Shown here in pieces: positions 17,109-25,084 of a stretch of 64,000 nucleotides of DNA. The notes under the pieces are model-generated. The model made no database searches and was not told where the DNA came from. It saw only the letters and a list, made by a program, of their open reading frames with translations. The position numbers and the translations under genes were made by a program. This stretch comes from Bradyrhizobium tropiciagri (GTDB lineage Bacteria > Pseudomonadota > Alphaproteobacteria > Rhizobiales > Xanthobacteraceae). The stretch is from positions 56,742 through 120,741 of the forward strand of contig NZ_LFLZ01000025.1 in NCBI RefSeq assembly GCF_001189845.1, written 5' to 3'. Within the stretch, counting starts at the first letter, position 1. Every line of letters begins with the position of its first letter.

Positions 17109-17561
17109 GTGAACAAGCCTCTGGGAATCGATCAATGCAACTGCTTCGCCATGAGGAAGGCCAACCGGCAGATATCGCGCTTCTACGACGCTCACCTCGA
17201 ACCGGTCGGCCTGCGCATCACGCAGTTCCTCACCCTGGCGGCGCTGAACGAACTCGGTAGCGCGGCCGTCAACGCGCTCGCCGAGCAGCTCGACATCGAG
17301 CGGACCGCCATGGGCAAGATGGTCGGCTTCCTGGAACGTGACGGCTTCGTTCGGATCCGGTCCTCGCCCACCGATGGACGAAGCCGCCTCATCGAGCTGA
17401 CTGATGCCGGCCGCCGTCTTCACGACAAGGCCGCTCCGCTTTGGCAACGTGCCCAGCGCGAGTTCGAGCAGCTGAACGGGGCGAAAAATGTCGCCGTGCT
17501 GCGAAGTGCCCTGCGCGACATGGTCGTCGGTAACATCAAGCCGAGCTCATCGGAGGATTGA
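17109..17561 (+). CDS. MarR-family transcriptional regulator
   Basis: The 150-residue winged-helix regulator has the MarR DNA-recognition region SAAVNALAEQLDIERTAMGK and the wing FVRIRSSPTDGRSRLIELT. GTG at 17109 was chosen because GAAAGGAG lies 8 bases upstream; the upstream GTG (17100) and TTG (17103) sit inside or too close to that site. The N-terminal CNCFAMRKANRQ holds two cysteines that could act as a redox sensor, as in some MarR proteins. Being the last gene of the operon, it most likely represses its own promoter at 14888-14939. Confidence 0.85.
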   Translation: MNKPLGIDQCNCFAMRKANRQISRFYDAHLEPVGLRITQFLTLAALNELGSAAVNALAEQLDIERTAMGKMVGFLERDGFVRIRSSPTDGRSRLIELTDAGRRLHDKAAPLWQRAQREFEQLNGAKNVAVLRSALRDMVVGNIKPSSSED

Positions 17562-17718
17562 GCGCCGCCATTCGATCGAGAGCGCGCGGGCTTCTAACCG
17601 GGGGTCAATTACGGACCAGAAGCTCACGTAGTAGCTTTGGCCGATAAGAGGTTGTACGATTGCCCGTAAAGCAACTATTGCGCGATGCAATTCTAGGCAA
17701 CCTCCTTCGGATCGTCCA

Positions 17719-18348
17719 ATGAATCTAGATCGCAGATTTGCCGTAAATCGCTTCTGGCCGATTGTCTATCTGCTGGGCCTTTTGATCGTCATTCTGCTAT
17801 TTGCTGTCATGTTCTTGGGATTTGCCGGGGTTTCGTTATTGGGCATCGCCACAGATTTCCCGCGCCGCATAGGCGCATCCGTCATGTCGTTTTTTGTGGC
17901 CATCTTCTGTGGCGCAGTTCTCCTTTACGTTTGCGCGTTCTTCGGAAGCCTCTTCAGAACGCTTAGACTTGGTGGTCCTGCTCTCACAATTTCCTCTGAA
18001 GGGTTCACATATCTCTTCGCTTCCGACGACTTGATACCTTGGACGGCGATCAAGGACATTCATATTGACTGGCACTGGGGAGTAGACGTGCAGATCCGCT
18101 TCCAGATCGACTCCAGCTTCGCCGACAGTTTGCGTTGGCGGAGCAGGATCGCGAATTCGTTCAAGCCAGAGTACATCACGGTAATATTCCGATTCATCAA
18201 AGCTTCTACGGCAGAGGTTGAGGAGGCGCTACTCAAGCCGCTGCAATCGAAGTCGGTGCAAGCATCGACTGACGTACTCTCTAAGGCCAACGAACTGCTC
18301 GCGCGAAACTATGGCGCGCTAGCTGCATATCCCCGGCGGAACGCGTAA
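17719..18348 (+). CDS. Two-TM hypothetical membrane protein with PH-like C-terminal part
   Basis: The 209-residue protein has hydrophobic segments at about residues 13-40 and 50-77, then a soluble part (GGPALTISSEGFTYLFASDD, LIPWTAIKDIHIDW) resembling bacterial PH-like/STM3941-type domains, where a strand-loop pattern follows two membrane helices. Codon use is less GC-biased than in the flanking genes, suggesting later acquisition. No operon partner. Family assignment is tentative. Confidence 0.65.
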   Translation: MNLDRRFAVNRFWPIVYLLGLLIVILLFAVMFLGFAGVSLLGIATDFPRRIGASVMSFFVAIFCGAVLLYVCAFFGSLFRTLRLGGPALTISSEGFTYLFASDDLIPWTAIKDIHIDWHWGVDVQIRFQIDSSFADSLRWRSRIANSFKPEYITVIFRFIKASTAEVEEALLKPLQSKSVQASTDVLSKANELLARNYGALAAYPRRNA

Positions 18349-18533
18349 GGCTCGCGGTCCGTTCTGGGTCCAATTGCGTCGATCTTGCCGATGCTCGAAG
18401 GGGGGCCGGTTTACCCTCGTCAGCCGGCGCGGGGAAGAATGCCGGGTTTCGTCGGCATGGCCAGCAAGCGGTAGTCGGCGCTCCGCGCCACAAGGTACAA
18501 GGCCAAGAATTCAGAGAATTTGGAGCTGAGCAA

Positions 18534-18926
18534 ATGAAGGCGTGCAAGGGCCGATCTCTTCTGATGGTGCTGGCCAGCTTGCTTTGGATTTCAGGCGCCA
18601 TGGCGGATTCGCTCACCATTGTGCTCAGCGGCGCCGATGCAAGTCATGACAAGCGAACGGGAAAGCCGATCGTGAGTCTGACCTTTCCAAGGGCTTCCTC
18701 TGAACCACTTCTTAAATGGAGCAAAGAAAACGTCGGCAAAATGCTTGAACTTCTCGTTGACGGTCAGGTCGTTCATCGGTCGATGTTGAGAGAGCCGTTG
18801 TACGGCGGGCATCTTCAAGTCTCCGATCCTGATTGGACAGACGGAGCCGCAAACGACCTTGTACGACAAATCTCAAAGACCCCGAACGGACAGGTTGAAC
18901 TCCGGTCGTCATCGCAGCCCGATTAG
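18534..18926 (+). CDS. Exported SecD P1-head-like hypothetical protein
   Basis: The 130-residue protein carries a signal peptide (through AMADS, about residue 25). The mature part follows the pattern of the SecD periplasmic head subdomain: GKPIVSLTFPRASSEPLLKW, KENVGKMLELLVDGQVV, REPLYGGHLQVS, NDLVRQIS. In SecD this domain sits between membrane helices; here it is free in the periplasm. Lower GC than its neighbours. No recognised partner; function unknown, possibly a periplasmic binding module. Confidence 0.65.
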   Translation: MKACKGRSLLMVLASLLWISGAMADSLTIVLSGADASHDKRTGKPIVSLTFPRASSEPLLKWSKENVGKMLELLVDGQVVHRSMLREPLYGGHLQVSDPDWTDGAANDLVRQISKTPNGQVELRSSSQPD

Positions 18927-19016
18927 TGCGCCTCGTGGGCCGCTTGCCGCGTTCGCTCCACGAGGTTCTCGCGAAGCAACCGGCCGCTATTGCCGGCTGA
19001 TCTCCCCTGCCGAGGG

Positions 19017-19844
19017 TCAATCCTCAATCAGGTGCGGGACGATTTGGAGCGGCAGCGTCACCCCGAGCCTCTCAAGCATGCGCTGGAAATCGCTTGCCGT
19101 GTAGCGATCGTTCTCGGTGACCAATCCGAGAAGCTGGCCTCGTCCCTCGACGGCAACCGGGCCGATCGCGCCAAGCGCACTCTCAAGCGGGTCAAGCAGC
19201 GGCCGTCCCGGCGCGGCGCGCTCGAGGAAACTGCGCAGCCACGGGAGGTGCGTGCTGGAGAGCGTCATCGCCCCGAGATCGGCATGTCGGGCATCGAGCG
19301 CGGAGACAAATGCGTCGACCTGCCGTTGGACATCGGCCTGATCGAAAAGAAAAGCGCCGCTCTCGACCAAATCCACCAGCGGAGAGGCATTGATCAGGTG
19401 AACGCGATCAGCGGCATCGCCTGCCTCTGTCGCCGCGAAGGCGCGCATCTCCGCACTTTCGACCAGCGACTTCACGCCGAGAACCGCAACGTGTCGCCCC
19501 TTCGCCTGTTGCAACGCGTCCTTCACGGGCGGGCGCACCCCGAACACCGGCACGGCGATCATGTCTTTCAGATCGTCAAGGACGGTGATCGACGGGGCAT
19601 TGGATGCGACGAGGATTGCGGCGGGATCGAAGCGCGCAAGGAAGGTGAGGGTTCGCTTCATGGTGTCGAGAAGCTCCTGGCGGCTCTTGCCGCCATAGGG
19701 AAAGCTCGCCCGATCGGCGAAATAGATGAGGTCCTGCTTCGGAAGCGCACGCTGCAAGGCGGCGACGGCCGCATAGCTGCCGATGCCCGCGTCGAACACG
19801 GCAACGGGCTTCCTCAGGATGGGAAAATCAGACATTTGATTCAT
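19017..19844 (-). CDS. Glutamate-racemase-like protein with both catalytic cysteines replaced by serine
   Basis: The 275-residue Asp/Glu racemase fold is recognisable from VAVFDAGIGSYAAVAAL, YFADRASFPYGGKS and the late TLSSTHLP. In active MurI enzymes ACNTAS and LGCTH supply the two catalytic cysteines; here they read ASNAPS (Ser81) and LSSTH (Ser197), and DSG is DAG. It lies 22 bases behind the prolyl iminopeptidase, so it is probably the last gene of the pqq operon. Loss of both cysteines argues against ordinary D-glutamate supply; a binding role, or hydrolase-like chemistry using Ser, is possible but unproven. Confidence 0.8.
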   Translation of the reverse strand: MNQMSDFPILRKPVAVFDAGIGSYAAVAALQRALPKQDLIYFADRASFPYGGKSRQELLDTMKRTLTFLARFDPAAILVASNAPSITVLDDLKDMIAVPVFGVRPPVKDALQQAKGRHVAVLGVKSLVESAEMRAFAATEAGDAADRVHLINASPLVDLVESGAFLFDQADVQRQVDAFVSALDARHADLGAMTLSSTHLPWLRSFLERAAPGRPLLDPLESALGAIGPVAVEGRGQLLGLVTENDRYTASDFQRMLERLGVTLPLQIVPHLIED

Positions 19845-19866
19845 TGGCTTTCGATGGAGTTGCCGG

Positions 19867-20837
19867 CTAGGCCTTGGCGGCGAGGTCTGCGATCGCCTTC
19901 ATCACCGCATTGCGGATGCCGGGATCGTAGAGGATATGGCCGGCGCCATCGACGATGCGGACCTCGCTGCCCGGCCAGCGCGCGGCGAGTGCGTGCGATG
20001 TCGCGGGCGGGCACAGCAGATCGTAGCGGCCCTGCACCAGGATGCCGGGAATCCCGGCGAGCTTGCCGGCCTCGTCCATCAGCTGGTGTGGCCGCATGAA
20101 GCAATTGTTGGCGAAGTAGTGCGCCTCCATGAACGGCGTCGAGGGCAGGGCGCCTGAGGCCTTTAGGTCGAGCCGCGTCTGCTTCGGGGTGTGCTCCGAC
20201 AGCACGCGCTCGGTGTCATGCCAGGCGCGCGCGGCGGGCGCATGCACGGCCGCGTCGGGATCGAGGATGCGGCGATAATAGCCCGCAAGCGGTGCCGCAC
20301 GCTCGTGCTCGGGCAGGAAGTTGAGGAAGTCTTCCGAGAGATCGGGATAGAAGCGCGGCAGGGCGCGCAGGAAGACGTCTTCTAGCTCCTCGGCCGTGCC
20401 GAGGAATGTCGCGCGCAGCGCGAGGCCGCTGACGCGCTCGGGGTGGGCCTCTGCATAAGCCAGCGCCAGCGTTGCGCCCCAGGAGCCGCCGGCCACCATC
20501 CAGCGCGCAAATCCGAAGCGCTCGCGGATCTTCTCCAGGTCGGCGATCAGATGCTGTGTCGTGTTGTGGTCGCGGCCGCCCTTGGGCCGGCTGCGGCCGC
20601 AGCCGCGCTGGTCGAACAGCACGGCGTGGAAGCGCTCGGGATCGAACAGCCGGCGATGATCCGGCTGGCAGCCGCTGCCCGGGCCGCCATGCAGATAGAC
20701 CGCGGGGATGCCGCCTTCGCGCCCCACGCTCTCGACATGCAGATTGTGGCCGTCGCCGACATCGAGCCATTCCGACGTCAGGGGAGCGAAGGGATCGGCG
20801 CGCCTGGCAGCTTGCCGGCGTCGGCATCAGGCGCCAT
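19867..20837 (-). pseudogene. pip: Prolyl iminopeptidase (alpha/beta hydrolase), one frame break near the N-terminus
   Basis: The main reading is an S33-type aminopeptidase: LHGGPGSGCQPDHRRLFDPE (oxyanion loop), GGSWGATLALAYAEAHPERV (nucleophile Ser in GGSWG), and a C-terminal Asp/His (QGRYDLLCPP, GAGH). The natural start MAPDADAGKLPGA at 20837, overlapping the pqqE stop by 11 bases, runs into a stop; one added base at about 20797-20803 joins it to DPFAPLTSEWLDVGDGHNLH. So either a one-base consensus error or a recent mutation. It removes N-terminal proline from peptides; position after pqqE hints at trimming a PqqA-derived peptide, an inference only. Confidence 0.82.
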
Positions 20838-22059
20838 GAGGTTTTTCCTGGCGTTCGCCCTGGTGTTGGTCCGTCTCCAGCGTGCCGCCGGCGAAATTGC
20901 GATACAGGAAACGGTTCTGCGAGCCGGCGGATTCCCGCTCGGCCTGCTTGAAGATCTCCTCGTGCCGCGGCGACAGCGCGCAGGCCGGGTCGGTATTCCC
21001 GGCATCGCCGGTCAGCGCAAAGGCCTGGCAGCGGCAGCCGCCGTAATCGACCTCGCGGAATTCGCAGGATTTGCACGGCTCCGGCATCCAGCCGGTGCCG
21101 CGGTAGCGATTGAAGGCTTCCGAGTTCTGCCAGATCCAGGCGATCGAATGGTTCGAGCGCACCGATAAGAATTCGAGCCCGGTAATGCTCTCGGCGGCGT
21201 GGCACGGCAGCACCTTGCCGGCCGGCGAGATGTTGAAGAACTGGCGGCCCCAGCCGCCCATGCATTTCTTCGGCCGCAGCGCGTAATAGTCCGGCACAAC
21301 ATAGTCGATCGCGAGCGTGCCCTTCAGGCGCACTTGTGCTTCCTCGACGATGCGGCTGGTCTCCTCGATCTGCTCGACCGTCGGCATCAGCGCGGCGCGG
21401 TTCTTCAGCGCCCAGCCGTAATACTGCACGTTGGCGACCTCGAGCCGGTCGGCGTCGAGGTCGACCGCCATCTGGATGATATCGGGCAGCTGATGCAGGT
21501 TCTGCCGGTGCATCACGGCGTTCACCGTGAGCGGCATATCGAGCTCGCGGGTCCATTTCGCGACTTCGAGCTTCTTCCTGTGCGCGTCCTTCAGGCCGGC
21601 GACGCGGTCGGCAACCATGGGCTCGTTGCCCTGGAAGCTGATCTGCACATGGCTGAGGCCGGCATCGGCCAGCGCCGAAAGCTTGTCCTTGGTCAGCAGC
21701 ACGGCCGAGGTGATCAGGTTCGAATACAGCCCGACATCGGTCGCGTGCTGCACCAACTCGACGATGTCCTTGCGCGCGGTCGGCTCGCCGCCGGAGAAAT
21801 GGACCTGCAGCACGCCGAGCTCGGCAAGCTCGCTCAGCACCTTCTTCCATTCCTCAGTGGTGAGCTCGGTCGAGCCACGGTCGAGTTCGACCGGGTTGGA
21901 GCAATAGGGGCATTGCAGCGGGCAGCGGTGGGTGATCTCGAGCAGCACCGCGAGCGGGATGCCGTGGGTCTCGGCCGCCGAGCGCGTTTGCTCGAGCACC
22001 GCGAGCCCGTCGGTTGGGCCTGCGGTCGTCGTCTTGTTGTCGGCGAGCGTGTCACTCAT
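20827..22059 (-). CDS. pqqE: PqqA peptide cyclase, radical SAM
   Basis: The 410-residue radical-SAM enzyme makes the first cross-link, joining Glu and Tyr side chains in PqqA while PqqD presents the peptide. The SAM cluster motif is C46-x3-C50-x2-C53 (HRCPLQCPYC), followed by HFSGGEPTARKD. The C-terminal SPASM region has the auxiliary-cluster cysteines (KKCMGGWG, LPCHAA, CKSCEF, GGCRC, ACALS). It overlaps pqqD by four bases (ATGA). Length matches family members, with an extended C-terminal tail after the last Cys. Confidence 0.97.
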   Translation of the reverse strand: MSDTLADNKTTTAGPTDGLAVLEQTRSAAETHGIPLAVLLEITHRCPLQCPYCSNPVELDRGSTELTTEEWKKVLSELAELGVLQVHFSGGEPTARKDIVELVQHATDVGLYSNLITSAVLLTKDKLSALADAGLSHVQISFQGNEPMVADRVAGLKDAHRKKLEVAKWTRELDMPLTVNAVMHRQNLHQLPDIIQMAVDLDADRLEVANVQYYGWALKNRAALMPTVEQIEETSRIVEEAQVRLKGTLAIDYVVPDYYALRPKKCMGGWGRQFFNISPAGKVLPCHAAESITGLEFLSVRSNHSIAWIWQNSEAFNRYRGTGWMPEPCKSCEFREVDYGGCRCQAFALTGDAGNTDPACALSPRHEEIFKQAERESAGSQNRFLYRNFAGGTLETDQHQGERQEKPHGA

Positions 22060-22364
22060 GCTGTGCTCTCGCGCGCTTCGGTGAGAAAGCCCTTGTCGGC
22101 CAGGTCCTGCAACATGGCGATCACGTCGGTCGCGATCGCCTCGCGTGGCGCGGCGTATTTCTCTGCGAGCTGGTCGACCATCTCTGCGACGCTGCGCACG
22201 CCGTCGCAGAGATGCAAAACCTCGACCGCGATCTCATCCGGCGCCAGCACGCGCTCCGGCGCCAGGATCACCCAGACTTGCCGCGTCTCGTCGAATTTCA
22301 GCTTGGTGTGGCGCGGCAGTTTCGGCCGGCTGGTCTCGCTGACGCTGATGTTGCGGCTGGCCAT
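22056..22364 (-). CDS. pqqD: PQQ biosynthesis peptide chaperone
   Basis: The 102-residue protein is the RiPP-recognition element that binds PqqA and delivers it to PqqE. Family positions include PRHTKLKFDETRQVWVILAP and ERVLAPDEIAVEVLHLCDG. ATG 22364 was chosen because the conserved domain starts about 15 residues later and the next upstream reading lies inside pqqC. It overlaps pqqE by 4 bases and follows pqqC by 11. Confidence 0.95.
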   Translation of the reverse strand: MASRNISVSETSRPKLPRHTKLKFDETRQVWVILAPERVLAPDEIAVEVLHLCDGVRSVAEMVDQLAEKYAAPREAIATDVIAMLQDLADKGFLTEARESTA

Positions 22365-22375
22365 GATCTTGTTTC

Positions 22376-23155
22376 CTAATTCGCCTTCGGCACGAAGGCG
22401 CCGGGCGGAATCTGGCCGTCGACATAGGCGTGGTAGAGCGCGTCGAGCTGCACCCACAGCACGTTGGTCTTGAAGATCAGCGCGTTGCACACAGCCTCGC
22501 GCTCGGCCGGCGTCCTGGCATGCTGCTTGACGTAGTCGAGCGCAAAGCCGGCGTCGCGCGGGGCCTGGGTCAGGCGGCGGCTGAAATAGCTCATGATGTC
22601 GGGGTTGACGAAGTCGTAATGCTTCAGCATCCCCGAGATGCGCTCCTCATGCAGGTTCGGCGCGAACAATTCGGTGAGCGAGGAGGCGATCGCCTCCAGC
22701 GGCGTGCGGTCGCGGCAGAAATGCACATAGGCTTCCACGGCAAAGCGCGTCGCCGGCAGGATGCCTTCGGTGGACTCGACATAGGCGGTATCGAGGCCGA
22801 GGCCTTCGGTCAGCTTCAGCCAGCGCTCGATGCCGCCCTCATTGCCGAGATCGCCGTCATGGTCCTCGATGCGGTGGCGCCATTCGATCCGCGTGTTGCG
22901 GTCGCGGAAGCGCGAGATCACCATCGCGTCCTTCAGCGGGATCGTGCTCTGGTAGTAATAGCGGTTCAGCGCCCAGGCCTGGACCTGGCCCTTGTTGAGC
23001 TTGCCGCCGTGCAGCAGGCGGTGGAACGGGTGCTGGCTGTGATAGCGCGTCGCACCGATGGTGCGCAGCGTCGCCTCCATCTCCTCGGCACTGTCGAGCG
23101 TGATGCCCTTGCCGATCGAGAGCGCGGTCATTCCGTTTGTAGGCACGACATTCAC
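22376..23155 (-). CDS. pqqC: Pyrroloquinoline-quinone synthase
   Basis: The 259-residue oxidase carries out the final ring closure and eight-electron oxidation to PQQ using O2, with no cofactor. Helical-bundle landmarks are RYHSQHPFHRLLHGGKLNK, QAWALNRYYYQSTIPLKDA and RIEWRHRIEDHDG. The GTG at 23155 overlaps the pqqB stop as GTGA, indicating coupled translation; an ATG eight codons later (23131) is an alternative start. Confidence 0.95.
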   Translation of the reverse strand: MNVVPTNGMTALSIGKGITLDSAEEMEATLRTIGATRYHSQHPFHRLLHGGKLNKGQVQAWALNRYYYQSTIPLKDAMVISRFRDRNTRIEWRHRIEDHDGDLGNEGGIERWLKLTEGLGLDTAYVESTEGILPATRFAVEAYVHFCRDRTPLEAIASSLTELFAPNLHEERISGMLKHYDFVNPDIMSYFSRRLTQAPRDAGFALDYVKQHARTPAEREAVCNALIFKTNVLWVQLDALYHAYVDGQIPPGAFVPKAN

Positions 23156-24081
23156 AGCACGATCTCCGTTCCGTCGGAGGGAATCTGCCAGCCCGCCTGT
23201 TCGGCCGCCTTGCGTTCGGCCGAGGTCCCAAGCAGCGCCGGGTTGGAGTTGTTGATATGCAAAAACACTTTTCGTCCGATGTCGAGCCCGGCGAGGCTTG
23301 CGATCGCGCCCTGATCGCCCGACATCGCGATATGTCCCATGCCCTGGCCGGTCTTGTTGCCGAGCCCCGCCGCGATCAGCTCGTCGTCGCGCCACACCGT
23401 GCCGTCGAAGAACACCAGGGGCGCGCCCTTGAGCCGTGCTTTCAGGTCGTCGGTCACGCGGGCGCAGGCGGCCAGGAAGTAGAAGTATTTGCCGCTGCGC
23501 TTATCCGCAATACGCAGGCCGAGCGTATCGCCGACGCCGTCGGCGCCCGCCGGATGTGTCTTGCCCTCGAGATACCATGCGCCCTTGCCGGGAACCTCGA
23601 ACGGCAGCACCTCGAGCCCGGACGGCGATCCGTCGGGCAGGGCCGGCTCGAAGGGCCGGTCGACCGCGATCGGAAGCCGGGCGACGTTCTTCTCGCCGAG
23701 CACGTTGAAGATGCTGTTCGCGCGCAGGATCGCCAGCACCCGCTCATGGGCGTAGATCGCGAACGGCGAGCCCTCGCGCATCGACAGCAGCCCGGCGACG
23801 GCATCGATCTCGCCATTGGTGAGGATGACGCCCGCGATCGGGCTGTGGCGCAAGGCGCCGGGCTTCGGATGCAGCTGCGGCGTTGCGATCATCTGCTGAC
23901 GAAGGTCGGGCGATGCGTTGACCAGGAACCAGTGCGCGCCGTCGCCGCTGACGGCGATCGAGGCTTGCGTGCTTTGCAATTCGGGGTGGTCGCTTCGCGC
24001 CGTCCTGCAGACGGCACAGCCGCAGTTCCACTGCGGAACGCCGCCACCCGCCGCGGCACCCAGGACGACGACACGAAGCAT
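23152..24081 (-). CDS. pqqB: PQQ biosynthesis metallo-beta-lactamase-fold hydroxylase
   Basis: The 309-residue protein belongs to the PqqB branch of the metallo-beta-lactamase fold, which hydroxylates the tyrosine of the cross-linked dipeptide. It opens MLRVVVLGAAAGGGVPQWNC; Cys residues of WNCGCAVC bind the structural zinc. LTNGEIDAVAGLLSMREG replaces the usual HxHxDH motif, as in other PqqB proteins. ATG 24081 follows GGGGACGG. A 171-base gap separates it from pqqA. Confidence 0.95.
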   Translation of the reverse strand: MLRVVVLGAAAGGGVPQWNCGCAVCRTARSDHPELQSTQASIAVSGDGAHWFLVNASPDLRQQMIATPQLHPKPGALRHSPIAGVILTNGEIDAVAGLLSMREGSPFAIYAHERVLAILRANSIFNVLGEKNVARLPIAVDRPFEPALPDGSPSGLEVLPFEVPGKGAWYLEGKTHPAGADGVGDTLGLRIADKRSGKYFYFLAACARVTDDLKARLKGAPLVFFDGTVWRDDELIAAGLGNKTGQGMGHIAMSGDQGAIASLAGLDIGRKVFLHINNSNPALLGTSAERKAAEQAGWQIPSDGTEIVL

Positions 24082-24151
24082 GATCCGTCCCCTGGAGAGT
24101 TTCACTCTGAAGTTTGACTTGGACCGAGAACTTGGACCCAGAAACGTTACG

Positions 24152-24216
24152 AGGTGGACTCCGGCTTTGGAACACACCCCCGTGCTCGGGAGCGCGTTAC
24201 GCCCGGATGTCCACCT
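24152..24216 (-). promoter_or_regulatory. Stem-loop between pqqA and pqqB
   Basis: In the 171-base pqqA-pqqB spacer, AGGTGGAC (24152-24159) pairs with GTCCACCT (24209-24216) around a GC-rich inner region with further short pairings. A tandem repeat of GGTCCAAGT (read on the minus strand) lies between the stem and pqqB. It could be a partial terminator or processing site that leaves more pqqA than pqqB-E message. The uneven expression is known for other pqq operons; this particular structure is inferred. Confidence 0.4.
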
Positions 24217-24252
24217 GCGCTAAACCGCTAAACGTGTATAGGGCGCTGCCGC

Positions 24253-24333
24253 TTACTTGCGGGTGGCGCACATATACATGTTGATTTCCATGCCGACCGA
24301 CACTTCGACGATCTTCGGTGCTTTCCAGGCCAT
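24253..24333 (-). CDS. pqqA: Coenzyme PQQ precursor peptide PqqA
   Basis: A 26-residue peptide begins MAWKAPKIVEVSVG and ends MYMCATRK. The Glu and Tyr that become PQQ lie in the MEINMYMC segment (Glu16 and Tyr20), with the standard three-residue spacing. An AAGGAGAGCC ribosome site precedes the ATG. The gene is too short for usual gene callers. PqqD binds the peptide and PqqE cross-links it. Confidence 0.97.
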   Translation of the reverse strand: MAWKAPKIVEVSVGMEINMYMCATRK

Positions 24334-24656
24334 TTGGCTCTCCTTGTTGCAACCGGACGAACTTTCCGCCCTGCAGGTAAACTACTGTGGTTGGAAAAGT
24401 TCGCCACTAAATTTTTCGCTAGGCGCCCTGCGGAACGGCATGCTGCACTGCGGAAGGCAAATCCGGCCCACTCACAAATTTGTGCGCGCATTTCCCGTCA
24501 AAACCCGGTGCCATCAGACCTTTTTCCTGTTGTTCGCCACACGGTGAATGGTGATCTTGGACTATGAGACAGGGGCCGGATGATCCTCCGAAGGTCCTGA
24601 TGACGATTCTGTGCTTCCCGGTGACGGGAAGCGACTAACCGAGCCGAGTTCAGCCG
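24334..24656. promoter_or_regulatory. Divergent intergenic region upstream of pqqA
   Basis: These 323 bases between pqqA and the rightward DUF6894 gene hold no ORF of note and are AT-richer than the surroundings. CGAACTTTCC (24358-24367) and GGAAAAGTTCG (24393-24403) form a near-perfect inverted repeat in the pqqA leader. CACAAATTTGTG (24473-24484) is a perfect 12-base palindrome, a candidate operator. No convincing -35/-10 pair was found for either gene. Confidence 0.45.
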
Positions 24657-24914
24657 ATGCCACGCTATTTCTTCAATACCCGTATCGGCGACGAGCTGAT
24701 TTCCGATCCCGACGGCGAGATCCTGCGCGACCCGGATCGCGCGTGGGAGATGGCGCGGGCGATGATTCGCGAGTTGCTCAAGACCGAAGGCGCCGACGGC
24801 GCGCTGCTCAGCGCGGTCATCGAGGTGACCGACGACGAGGGCGAGATCGTGCTGGAGTTTCCATTCACCGAGGCGATTCTCGATCGCCCGGACCGCTCGA
24901 TGACGAGGCACTGA
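24657..24914 (+). CDS. DUF6894-type small protein
   Basis: The 85-residue protein starts MPRYFFNTRIGDELISDPDG, the recognisable opening of the small DUF6894 family common in Rhizobiales, followed by a helix (DRAWEMARAMIRELLKTEGA) and an acidic strand region. No catalytic residues are known for the family. Single gene between the pqqA leader and the sugar dehydrogenase; no clear operon. Confidence 0.8.
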   Translation: MPRYFFNTRIGDELISDPDGEILRDPDRAWEMARAMIRELLKTEGADGALLSAVIEVTDDEGEIVLEFPFTEAILDRPDRSMTRH

Positions 24915-25084
24915 CGCACGCTGACATGGCCGCGTGGCTACAACCATGCGTTGGCCGATGCCGGCATGTTTCCGATTGCAATTGTCCGGACAAATTCGCA
25001 AGACTATGAACGGAAAGCCTGATGGCGCCGCTCGACCTCAATGGCGCGCAACCAACAATGGCTTCCACCCAGGGGAGATCATCC

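Noticed and set aside
24393..24580. Possible sigma54 or sigma70 promoter for pqqA
   Set aside because: No GG-N10-GC pair and no acceptable -35/-10 spacing on the minus strand.
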